Assembly: GCF_026151205.1 (NCBI RefSeq)
Contig: NW_026971884.1
Coordinates: forward strand, 1-22,820
DNA length: 22,820 nucleotides
Source: Bolinopsis microptera
Lineage: Eukaryota; Ctenophora; Tentaculata; Lobata; Bolinopsidae
Direction of reading: 5' to 3'
Within the stretch, counting starts at the first letter, position 1, and each line of letters starts with the position of its first letter. A model generated the notes under the pieces. The model saw only the letters and a program-made list of their open reading frames with translations. It did no database searches and had not been told where the DNA came from. Shown here piece after piece: positions 9,301-16,614 of this stretch. A program made the translations under genes and the position numbers.

Positions 9301-10918
9301 TTCAGCAGCGAAAGGTAGCCCTGAGTTCAGGACGGGAAGTTTTGACAAGCCCTTGCTAGCGTATAACAGTAAAGCTGTACTGGAAGAGCAGCTTAAAGAC
9401 CTCGATCTCATGACGGTCCGAGAATGGCTGAAGGCTGGCGCAAGACCAAATAGAGAGATAAACCGATCTGGATACAGTGATGACCTCACACACTACTGGC
9501 ACTACTTTGAACATCTCTGCTTCAGTGCTGAAGGCGCGATCTGCTACAAATACTTCTACACCGTGTCAAAGAAGTTTCGCGAACTCCTCTGTGTCCCACA
9601 ACGATTGCTTGGAAAAGTGCTAGAAAATCACCACGACTCTGACCATAGTGGACACTTTGGACCAGTTAAGACACTTCACCGAATAAGAGAGAAGTATTAT
9701 TTCCCTGGGATGTCGAAAGTGATTAAAATATACTGCAACACATGTGAAACGTGCTTTCTAAACAATCATACATACCAAAAGAAACCAGCTGCACCTCTCA
9801 AGCTCTTCACAGCCAACAGGCCATCTCAATACGTAAGCACTGATCTGATTGGACCAATCAATGGTCCTTGCAGGTTCCGGTATATCAGGACTATAAAGGA
9901 TCGCTTCACCAAATTCGTACAACTCGTTCCACTAATTGACGGTACTGCAAATAGGATAGCCAGATCCCTCATGGACAACTGGATCTGGAAGTTCGGTGTG
10001 CCAGAACGACTGTTAACCGACAGAGCCAACAACCTTACTGGTGAAGTAATGCAAGAGGTCTACAAAATCCTATCTATCTATAAAATCCAAACGACCAGCT
10101 ATCACGCGAGAGGCAACGGAGATTGTGAGAGGGCCAACAAGGACATAGCCGTGGTGCTCAAAAAACTGGTTGCTGATAAGCCTTCCTCTTGGCCTGCTAA
10201 GCTAGATGCAGTTTCTTTTGCCATAAATTCAGCAATAAATGCATCTACCGGTCGTTCTCCAAACAAACTTCAGTTCGGACGTGAGCTACGCTCTCCGGGA
10301 GACCTCGTCTTCGACACTACCAGTACCGAGTTCTACAAATCAGGTGCTCATCTAGACAAAGCCTTGTACTACGATATTCGAGAGACGTTTGATCGTGTCA
10401 GGATCAAATTGGGTAACAGTCAAAAGATGCAGAAAACAGCCTATGATAAGAAGAAAAGCTTCCATACTACCTACAAAGAGAATGATCTTATCCTGGTGTG
10501 GAAACCACTTAGCCCCGCCATTAAGCACTTTCGAAAGTTTAAGAACTGCTACAGCGGACCTTGGAAGATTTTAAAGGTTCTGTCTTCATGGACCTACCTA
10601 GTACGACATGCGAAAACTAAAAAAGAAATCGTATGTCATTTTGACACAATGAAGCTCATCCCCATTGATCTGCGCCACAAGACTCATGTGCCCATTACCA
10701 CTACCGAGGAGATCCAGCCTAGTGGTAAAAATTACGTGGAAGCCAACAATATAGACGATAGCGAGATCACACAACTGATGTATGGCACTGTGACTAAAAC
10801 GCCACCTCCTCCTATCATTGCCGAACCAGATACCACTGAGGTTAGAACCAACGAAGCAGAATCATCAAATACTGGGTATTCTCTCCGTACTAGAAAAAGC
10901 ATCACTTATTCTAAATAA
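6281..10918 (+). CDS. pol: Pol polyprotein (protease, RT, RNase H, integrase), made by -1 frameshift
   Basis: This provides the enzymes for Gag-Pol cleavage, reverse transcription and integration. It has about 1545 residues in the -1 frame and no ATG of its own near the start. Numbering from 6281: aspartic protease DTGA at residue 46 (nt 6416); reverse transcriptase with YVDD at 493-496 (nt 7757-7768); RNase H with its first Asp at 641 (nt 8201) and a DALSRL end near nt 8533; an HHCC zinc finger at about 1117-1158 (nt 9629-9754); integrase D-D-E at 1188, 1247 and 1283 (nt 9842, 10019, 10127); and a GPY/F-like module (YSGPW) near nt 10550. I see no chromodomain. All expected catalytic residues are present and there is no stop or frameshift. 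An acidic, low-complexity insert of roughly 250-290 residues (nt ~8600-9400) separates RNase H from integrase, much longer than usual. Confidence 0.95.
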   Translation, partial: LGHPSPGGRENTASDSVSPASQVNFCEGHVYLDSNLFGTSVNTLVDTGASMNLLSEELVRKQGLVQYLDNASFKLSGVSGVPLQVLGVLRGVDVTINGVHFEADFVVTSKMNEDCILGQKFFEKYKMVIDFNNKTIGNSYISAQLHERPSRDSVLYLRSKENCLVSSILTIPCELLDKDGTVVEHTGFYYLAPHPDLQLLTELSGKESSNGTPIYIEDGYTDLAMSCDDDAEIWFPKDCIIGTVLPDVRSAYLVESEDIPIRNCADGVKKTYGWNDDDPRRIKMIVEALGIPNNDVLTESEKIEAANLIAEFPDVFALDRSELGCTSLVYHEIPLSSSVPVQTSYRRVPFHLKKDCVRELGELLDAGIIQHSTSNYNSPAIILKRKGKTRIILDFRLLNKISSRSYCSIPALNTLTAGCYGKQIFSNLDMKDGFLQIPILPAHRKYTSFSIPGVGFYEFARMSLGLCGGPSTFQNLLERLLCNIEDPAVASAYVDDILSASVDVKGMMSNLRTIFERIRVSNLRFNPSKCSLFKKKIKWLGSYISEDGIEADQEKTQAILDMVLPKTRRQVQKFIGAASWFRPHIKNFSDLLKGLSATLKGDKFKMTTEAAESVEKIKAALTSPEVLCFPSEEHEFVVMTDASSYCCGGTIGHMINDTFRPVAFASKILTETEQRYPSYKREFLAVKHFLNHWRYYLLNKHFTVIVDMKAITYDSFMKKTNCGVILRWILELSCFHFTVKYREGRLMDLPDALSRLPSKSDKLYSWWVKRCEQSVEETKRYPEERTAPDEETEDEEFTLATVQFEDLQKALQYEQPPPMLPNSDYEIHELDLPGLFPFDSVLEYTNDRNEQSSTSTGNQQNSADCDLETDLEKSRETDGETPTLKVDSNLTTANIADSLSNIGNAGPKTACNSQSLNKELKILGDNRLACNKDPIVVNTVNDQTSSSLRVSPSNHRDEDESHNTHTNQTGQLPSTENTKDCSENPTLQDADNRDSTQMDTEVTSTQDSAAKGSPEFRTGSFDKPLLAYNSKAVLEEQLKDLDLMTVREWLKAGARPNREINRSGYSDDLTHYWHYFEHLCFSAEGAICYKYFYTVSKKFRELLCVPQRLLGKVLENHHDSDHSGHFGPVKTLHRIREKYYFPGMSKVIKIYCNTCETCFLNNHTYQKKPAAPLKLFTANRPSQYVSTDLIGPINGPCRFRYIRTIKDRFTKFVQLVPLIDGTANRIARSLMDNWIWKFGVPERLLTDRANNLTGEVMQEVYKILSIYKIQTTSYHARGNGDCERANKDIAVVLKKLVADKPSSWPAKLDAVSFAINSAINASTGRSPNKLQFGRELRSPGDLVFDTTSTEFYKSGAHLDKALYYDIRETFDRVRIKLGNSQKMQKTAYDKKKSFHTTYKENDLILVWKPLSPAIKHFRKFKNCYSGPWKILKVLSSWTYLVRHAKTKKEIVCHFDTMKLIPIDLRHKTHVPITTTEEIQPSGKNYVEANNIDDSEITQLMYGTVTKTPPPPIIAEPDTTEVRTNEAESSNTGYSLRTRKSITYSK

Positions 10919-11467
10919 ATAAAAAAATCACGGAAAAAGAAAGCGCATGCTCAGTCTCTTGCAATTGTCTTTCGATCCTATTGACCTGACGGTCCTGGTT
11001 GTTCATCTGAAGCTGAGTCGGACGAGTCATCTGACTCACTGGAACTATTTACGTGTATAGTGTCCAGTATTTCCCCAGTCTTTTCATCCACCTGAAAAAA
11101 TGTAAGTTATCTCTCGAAGCAACAAAGACCTAAAAGAGGATGGCAAAGATTCCTCTACTAAAGACTAACAAAGACTCTACCAGATTGGGCTGTACCTTCA
11201 AGTAGTGGCTCTCCAATGAGGAGTTACTGCCCTTAAATTGTTGAGCACGTAGTAAATACTTGAGGGTCTACTCTTCTCTGTTACAGTAGTCATTTCATTT
11301 TAACTTTGTATACTGGGTTTGCATCACGATAAATCGATTAGCTTGTTCAAGTACCGCACAAGCAAATAGTGACGCAAAATTGTTGTAATGCAATGTTATA
11401 AAACAATACAGTAGTGATTCTGCCGACTAGATGTAATCAGACACTTCTAACCTCAAATCTCCTAAGG
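10919..11467 (+). other. pol-env spacer with candidate env splice acceptor
   Basis: There is no sense gene in these 549 bases. On the plus strand, a pyrimidine-rich tract ends in ACAG at 11286, a candidate acceptor for a spliced env mRNA; a matching donor upstream was not established. Short upstream ATGs (near 11390-11440) would precede the env start. On the minus strand, 10978-11091 is the terminal exon of the antisense gene. Confidence 0.45.
10978..11091 (-). CDS. Antisense gene, exon 3 (acidic serine-rich tail)
   Basis: 37 codons and a TAG stop follow a TTTTTTCAG acceptor. The second half is dominated by Ser, Asp and Glu, like many transactivation or casein-kinase-target tails. It sits in the pol-env spacer and does not overlap either sense gene. 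No AATAAA was seen on the minus strand in the ~100 bases downstream. Confidence 0.72.
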   Translation of the reverse strand: MDEKTGEILDTIHVNSSSESDDSSDSASDEQPGPSGQ

Positions 11468-14116
11468 ATGCTCTACCTACTACTCTTATGTATGGCAAAG
11501 ACCTACGTAATAGTGCAGACACTTAGCAAAGACACCGATCTCCACTTTCTCACCTCGGATTCACCCATTGTACATGAAGAACTAGGACTGGCCTTATTGC
11601 CCAGCAACTTATTGGCTCAAGGAAACGAAAACATATATCAATCAGTGTTTCTCACACTAGAAAATGTGGCACCCCCGTCAAAAGTCTGTGATTTGCCGTG
11701 TTCACCAAATAGCACTGTGATATCACGATTAGCTAACCAGGATGGATGTTGGATCGAACAGATGGTCATTGTAAAGTCATCCGTGGTTTCAGAGACCAAG
11801 AGGACTACAAAGGAAGAATGCATAGTGAAATGCCTTGCAGAGGCCCGATGCGGTGCTGTTGCTTACGACCAAGAGAACTCTCGATGTATCACCCTCACAG
11901 GGAATTATTATCGAGTAAATGCCATTGATTCCACATCCTCCTCTGCTACAGCCAAACTCAGCTGCCTCTTAGAAAATGAAAGAAAAACCAGATCACAAGT
12001 GTGCGGAGAGAGCAACGAACTATTTGACGTCATTCTCAACTCTATGACAACACAACATAACTTGATCATAACAAAATACATTCAAAAATACAAAGACGTC
12101 CGCAAAGGGTATGACCTTAACCTCACAACGGCCCATCCCACACTCAACATTGAAAAAAGATCCTGGGCAGATTTCGATTTTCTGGAAAGTATCCCTATAA
12201 TTGGCCACTTTTACGAAATCCTAAAAAGTCCCTCAGAAAATAGAAAACTCAAAGAACATATGCATCATATCACAAAACAGTTCGTTCAATTTGCTGCCCA
12301 AGTTAAAACGGAGTTACTGACTGCTAGAAAATTTGAGAATGAAATACTCGAAATTGTAGAAGCAGGCTTCGGGAAAATCTTCGAAGAGATTCAAGGCATC
12401 AAATGTGATGTGGCATCACTAGCTATACTGTCCATCTTTCAGCAAGCACTTAAAACACATCAGTCAAAACTTGATGAACTCTTTTATGCAACAAAACACG
12501 GTAAATTAACCGCTAGCCTGCCCCAGACACTTACACTTGAAGACCTTGATATGGTACTGGAGCAAAACCCCAACTTCAGAGACACTCTCTACGTCGCCCA
12601 CCCGGAAGTGCTATACAGGGTTGGCGAATTATACCTCATGGATGTCCGACAGAACGAGAAAAATCTACTCTTCCACTTTCTACTAACCACACCCAGACTG
12701 AAACCAGCTTCTCTCTTCAGAACATATTACCCAGTCCAAGTCCCAATAACAACTGCTGACAGCCAGTTGTGCTTCAAACCAGTCTTACCAGGTACCATTA
12801 TTATACAAGACGACAGCTTGGTAGCAGCAGACATTACAGACTGCACAATAAAAGAAGAGATCATCCTATGCCAACAGGATTTCGGCGACAATTTTTCACC
12901 CAATGTACAAAAGATACCCTGTCTCAATAATGAGCCGAATTTATGCACACTAGAGAGCGTACCTTGTGACACGACCATGCTCTTCACTAAAGCTGGAGCA
13001 CTAGTATACAGTGACGACGCTATTTTGGGTATGAACATAGGAGAAACTACTCAACTCACGGTACTAAATCAGGAACAAAAGTATTCCTATTTTTTCCCCT
13101 GGTCAACATACAAAATGATTCAATCTAATCAAAAGGTGATGTATTCTCTTGATAATGAACTGGTCGTTAAAAACCTCACTTGGAAGTCGGACAAAATATC
13201 CGTAGAATTCCACGAATTCGTCAAAGTGACATCAAATCAACAGCTCACAGCTAACATCACAAAACTCAAAGAAACACTGGATAATGTTACATCTCTTGCA
13301 AAAATGGATTTCAAGCCCGACTTTCTTGGTCTGGGAATCTCAAGAAGAAAATGGAATGACTTCACAGGCATGCTCTCGCTAGTGGTCACCATACTGTCAA
13401 TACTCAGCTTCATCTTCGTCTGTTGCTATAGCAGAATAAAGAAAAACAACAGACTCGTACGCACTGTTATGCAAACACTAAAACAGGAAAAAAGAGAACG
13501 TCGTGCTATAAGATACAACAACTCTACAGCGCTGCTCGAATCCCCGGAGGACAGACACTGGCCGAGAACACCTGAGATGAGACGGGCACAACAACATTCA
13601 AAGACAACTTCATTAAAGACGGAAGACGAACACATAACACCAGCAGCAGCCTCTACGAAAGAGCCACAATTCAACGAAGTTCGCACAATAACAGATGCTT
13701 ACGGATCACTTTAAGCATGAAATAGACACTTACCAAGCTGCTGAACAGCCGTTTAGTGTGGTGCACCACACCCTCCGAAATGCGTCGTGCATATTCTAAT
13801 TTCTGGGACACAAGGTGCATCCTCAGAAATTTAACCTCGTGCTCCAACTCATGCACTAATTTCTGAAGTCTTTCGACTTCGGTTACCCTGGACACCTGCA
13901 ACAAATGCAAAAGATAGTCCTCAAACTACTACATGGTAACAAACAGCAACCCTTCAAACTAACAAAAATACATTGCAGTAGTACACTACTCACTTCAGAC
14001 GGTTCCAGAGGCTCTACGCGAGCCACAGGTCGCCCACGCTCATCGATCACCTCGATGTCACTATTGGAACTTCTTCTTCGTTTCCTGCTCTTCCCCTTGT
14101 CGGGTGGTCCCGGCAT
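10978..14116 (-). CDS. Antisense spliced gene inside the retroelement: basic / leucine-zipper / acidic protein
   Basis: On the minus strand, three open segments are joined by near-consensus splice sites and all junctions are in phase 0: exon 1 14116-13994, exon 2 13895-13734, exon 3 11091-10978. Donors read GAA|GTGAGT and TTG|GTAAGT; acceptors read TTTGTTGCAG|G and ATTTTTTCAG|G. The predicted product is 132 residues: a Lys/Arg cluster at 9-15 (likely nuclear signal), a four-heptad coiled coil with Val/Leu at a and d positions (residues ~48-69), and an acidic serine-rich tail ending at a TAG. The ATG has a G at -3. Intron 1 is 98 bases; intron 2 is 2642 bases and contains all of env. I recognise no homologue. 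The basic-zipper-acidic design suggests a nuclear regulator or a partner of a host transcription factor, which is inference. A chance set of open frames is the alternative, but four good splice sites with matching phase argue against it. Confidence 0.78.
11468..13714 (+). CDS. env: Envelope-like glycoprotein with PAN/Apple-type module
   Basis: A putative type I membrane glycoprotein of 748 residues. The frame is open from ~11414, but the first ATG is at 11468, and it begins with a leucine-rich hydrophobic signal peptide (residues ~1-18). Cysteines at 94, 118, 122, 128, 140 and 166, with a T.EEC...C....C.A..YD pattern, match the six-cysteine PAN/Apple fold. A dibasic EKR at 229-231 before a hydrophobic stretch may be a cleavage site, but it is not a perfect R-X-X-R. 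Helical segments follow, then a transmembrane helix at about 634-653 and a basic cytoplasmic tail of ~93 residues ending in YGSL, a YXX-hydrophobic sorting motif. Position and architecture support an envelope; I cannot assign it to a fusion-protein class. A class assignment (for example baculovirus F-like) would need structure prediction. It lies wholly within intron 2 of the antisense gene. Confidence 0.85.
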   Translation: MLYLLLLCMAKTYVIVQTLSKDTDLHFLTSDSPIVHEELGLALLPSNLLAQGNENIYQSVFLTLENVAPPSKVCDLPCSPNSTVISRLANQDGCWIEQMVIVKSSVVSETKRTTKEECIVKCLAEARCGAVAYDQENSRCITLTGNYYRVNAIDSTSSSATAKLSCLLENERKTRSQVCGESNELFDVILNSMTTQHNLIITKYIQKYKDVRKGYDLNLTTAHPTLNIEKRSWADFDFLESIPIIGHFYEILKSPSENRKLKEHMHHITKQFVQFAAQVKTELLTARKFENEILEIVEAGFGKIFEEIQGIKCDVASLAILSIFQQALKTHQSKLDELFYATKHGKLTASLPQTLTLEDLDMVLEQNPNFRDTLYVAHPEVLYRVGELYLMDVRQNEKNLLFHFLLTTPRLKPASLFRTYYPVQVPITTADSQLCFKPVLPGTIIIQDDSLVAADITDCTIKEEIILCQQDFGDNFSPNVQKIPCLNNEPNLCTLESVPCDTTMLFTKAGALVYSDDAILGMNIGETTQLTVLNQEQKYSYFFPWSTYKMIQSNQKVMYSLDNELVVKNLTWKSDKISVEFHEFVKVTSNQQLTANITKLKETLDNVTSLAKMDFKPDFLGLGISRRKWNDFTGMLSLVVTILSILSFIFVCCYSRIKKNNRLVRTVMQTLKQEKRERRAIRYNNSTALLESPEDRHWPRTPEMRRAQQHSKTTSLKTEDEHITPAAASTKEPQFNEVRTITDAYGSL
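13734..13895 (-). CDS. Antisense gene, exon 2 (leucine zipper)
   Basis: 54 codons lie between a TTGCAG acceptor and a GTAAGT donor. Numbering within the exon, Val7, Leu10, Val14, Leu17, Val21, Leu24 and Leu28 follow the a/d heptad pattern of a dimerising coiled coil, then a basic stretch follows. It sits just past the env stop (13712-13714) and does not overlap env. Confidence 0.78.
13994..14116 (-). CDS. Antisense gene, exon 1 (basic N-terminus)
   Basis: There are 41 codons from the ATG at 14116-14114 to GAA, followed directly by GTGAGT. The segment is rich in Lys, Arg, Pro and Ser, with KSRKRRRSS as a probable nuclear localisation signal. Reading on past the donor gives a different, cysteine-rich peptide unlike the first 41 residues. 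Confidence 0.75.
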
Positions 14117-14320
14117 GTCGTGATTCAGAACACTGTATCAAGACACACAAAATCTATTGCAAATGTAACGCCACTGCAAGTGAACTGAACAGTTATTTTT
14201 AAAGACTTGAATTTACTGCCTAATGCAGCCCAAACAATGATTGACAGTTGAACCGATAATTGCACAGTTCCGACCTTGAATGTATAGAATTTTACAATCA
14301 TGTCATATGATGCCCTAAGA

Positions 14321-14327
14321 TTATATA
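14321..14327 (-). promoter_or_regulatory. Candidate TATA box for the antisense gene
   Basis: On the minus strand the sequence reads TATATAA, about 205 bases upstream of the exon 1 ATG and just inside the 3' LTR. It would give a start near 14295. Another possibility is antisense transcription from within the 3' LTR. A TTGCAG near 14181 on the minus strand could be an acceptor for a further 5' untranslated exon. Confidence 0.35.
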
Positions 14328-14395
14328 CTGGTCTCACTTTTATTTCTCAGTTTTTCAAAGACTGCAGAGAGGGATTTATTTTTAAGCTTTTCTAC

Positions 14396-14402
14396 GGGGA
14401 AG
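14396..14402 (+). other. Candidate polypurine tract
   Basis: GGGGAAG lies 3 bases before the 3' LTR, the expected place for the plus-strand primer. It is short; a second purine run (GCAGAGAGGGA) lies near 14364-14374. Confidence 0.5.
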
Positions 14403-14405
14403 TAT

Positions 14406-15214
14406 TGTAGACATCCAGTTCGCATGTGTATTTTCAATTTTAATTTTAGTTTCTTAATAATTTTAGTTTTTTATAGGAATCACGTAAAAGTTGTAAAGTT
14501 GAATGTGGAGCTGTGCCAACTGATTCCAGACTGATTTCTTAACAGTACCTGATTCCATCTCCTGATTTTGGGACAAGAATTTGAATCTAGAACAATAAAA
14601 TGATAAACCCACTTTAATCTCAAATCTTGAAATAGTGTTAAATTCTTTAAAAGATCTCAAGTCATTCAAACTTGATCAAATAAGCGGAATCTTTCTCTGA
14701 ACAGCATGACACAGTACGATACCAAATAATTGACAAATGATTCATTAATGATTACGGCCAAAGCCCAGTCCTAAAAATAAAAATGAATACTGATATAACG
14801 ATCAATTGTAAAGATAACGGAATTTAGGAGCTAGTTGTTCGATGATTTGAAAGTGATTGATAAGCCGCAAGACGCGCAGATAATGATATTGTAAGCATGA
14901 AAATCGAATTATTGTCGAGACAAGAAAGCCCGAGGATAATACCGGAAGCCCGAGATGATCGTCGGAGGAATAATTACAGAGATAAGCCCGATAATTGGAC
15001 GTGTTTATAAAAGCTGAAATCAAGCAGCTCTAATCGGCACAGCCTAGTTTTATTTACAGAGAGTTTTTGTCAGTTTTGAAGAAATTAACAGCTAGCTCCC
15101 ACTTTGTTACTGTTACTCTGTTATTTACACCACTTTATTCTTAATCAGTTTCTGAAAGTACTCGTTTCTATTAGTCCCACTTAGTCTTTGTCCAACAAAA
15201 CCCTACAGCGCACA
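14406..15214 (+). repeat. 3' long terminal repeat
   Basis: The 809-base copy of the 5' LTR has the same length and, by eye, the same bases throughout, including the TATA box at 15006-15012. It is followed by the CGAC duplication and the resumed replicase-helicase exon. Confidence 0.97.
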
Positions 15215-15218
15215 CGAC
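15215..15218. repeat. Target-site duplication (right copy, CGAC)
   Basis: This matches 3861-3864. Keeping one copy of CGAC and dropping the element puts 3864 next to 15219 with the reading frame unbroken. Confidence 0.9.
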
Positions 15219-16467
15219 TACTGATATTGTTAGTGGTGCAGAAATGCTGTTAGCATACAGGAGGGCTCTAGTACCTGGTCACAGAGGTAATTCCCGAGAC
15301 AGCTTTATTACGAGAACAGCACTTGAGTTGGACCCTGATCCATACAACATTAGACAGGTCACTGATCTCTGGTTGACCGGATCGACTATCACAAAATATA
15401 TCGCTGTGATTAAGGATGATTTGACTACAGAGATCGGGGGTACAACTTTGTACAATATGGGACCTTACTGTGGTGGTTATCGGAGAGAGGGTCGACGTCA
15501 GGCTGGTTTGCTCGGGGATTACATAAAGAACACATTTGGCGAAAGACCGTTCACTAGACTTAGGTATAGTTTATTTTATTTTCCTTCTCATTTTATTTCG
15601 AACTCTTTAAAGTAATTGAATAATTGATTCAATGTATGCTAAAATCGAATGCACATCCTATAACGATATATTTCAGACAATACATGGTTCTTCCATTCAC
15701 TATCGAGGCTCACATGGATAAATATGGAGATCCTATGATGCATGATATTATTGTGATGGTCGGCAACCCTGGTGCACATTGGTATACGATCATCATTGAC
15801 AACAGAGTGCGGCAGGTTTGTACCGCTCAATGCTTTAATTTTATCAAATAAATTTAAACCGGGAAGCGTCTGCTATTTAATGTAATCGCAATTTTACACA
15901 TAACTGTATGTCTTCATATAACATGTAATTATAAAGTACATGATTTAAATATAAATAAAAAGCTCGGAGAGGTATTAATAATATTTCTTCGTACAGGTTG
16001 TGCACTTTGACTCCCTTGCTTGCTCGACAGCAAGAATGAAAGATCGTTGCAGCTCACATTTAAGGCTGGTTAAATACTTTCGGCAATATCTGAGGTTCGT
16101 TTAAGCTAACCATGGACTTAAACATTAATTTGCAAATAGTGATTAAGAATTTAGAATGATATACAAAATATTTCTAAAGCGTTATTTGATAGTTATACAG
16201 TCTAAAATTGCACACCATTTCAGGGAAGAGCTACAAATGGAAATCAGTCAAGATTTGAATACTGATGACTATTCTTTTGTTGATGGCCAATCAAGCATTC
16301 AACGAAATAGTTATGATTGTGGCGTCTTCTCTCTAATGAACATAGAGAAATATGTCATTGGCAGACCACTAAATCATCCTATAGTACAACCGCTCATGAA
16401 ACTATTTAGGCTTAGAATATTAGGGAAACTTTATCAACAAAGCGTTCAGCAAGGTTTAAGCCATTAG
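15219..16467 (+). CDS. Helitron-type protein, 3' part: Ulp1/C48-like cysteine protease domain (four exons)
   Basis: This continues the exon broken at 3864. Exons are 15219-15563, 15677-15815, 15997-16094 and 16224-16467 (stop TAG). The introns are 113, 181 and 129 bases, all GT-AG, and phases match at each junction (2, 0, 2). The protein resembles the SUMO-protease/adenain-like C48 fold: a WL-type N-terminal segment (LWLTGSTITKYI), His in AHWYTIIID (nt 15777), Asp in HFDSL (nt 16009), Gln at nt 16300 and Cys in DCGVF (nt 16318). The Gln-to-Cys spacing of six residues is that of Ulp1. All four active-site residues are present. Such a protease on a Helitron protein could process the polyprotein or remove SUMO/ubiquitin-like tags; its role is inference. 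Expression is now separated from the replicase by the LTR element. Confidence 0.8.
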
Positions 16468-16614
16468 ATATCCTTATCATATAGTGAAATGATGTCTTAA
16501 CCTTGTCAGCTTTTATAACATCCCTAATCGTTGCTGTTAAATCATTTTCTTGAGCCGAAGGTGATGACGATTTGTCTTTAAACATGCAACTCATGTCTTT
16601 ATCTTTATGATAGT
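16468..16614. other. 3' flank of the protease gene
   Basis: AT-rich sequence between the stop codon and the first recognisable minisatellite unit. I see no convincing polyadenylation signal and no Helitron CTRR end with a hairpin. Confidence 0.4.

Larger units (their letters stand above)
3865..15214 (+). mobile_element. Complete env-bearing Ty3/Gypsy-type LTR retroelement
   Basis: An 11,350-base provirus-like element has two 809-base LTRs, a primer-binding region, gag, a -1 frameshift site, pol in PR-RT-RH-IN order, and env. RH before IN with a D-X58-D-X35-E integrase and a GPY/F-like tail places it in the Ty3/Gypsy (Metaviridae) group. The CGAC duplication marks a clean integration into the replicase-helicase exon. 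All three sense genes are open and the LTRs look identical, so this is a young and possibly active copy. It also carries an antisense spliced gene that is not a standard part of such elements. Whether it belongs with the insect errantiviruses or is a separate env acquisition needs an RT tree; the RT segment after the YVDD box looks divergent to me. Confidence 0.95.

Noticed and set aside
16468-16614. Helitron 3' terminus (hairpin plus CTRR) after the protease stop
   Set aside because: No stable GC hairpin followed by CTRR was found here, so element ends remain undefined.
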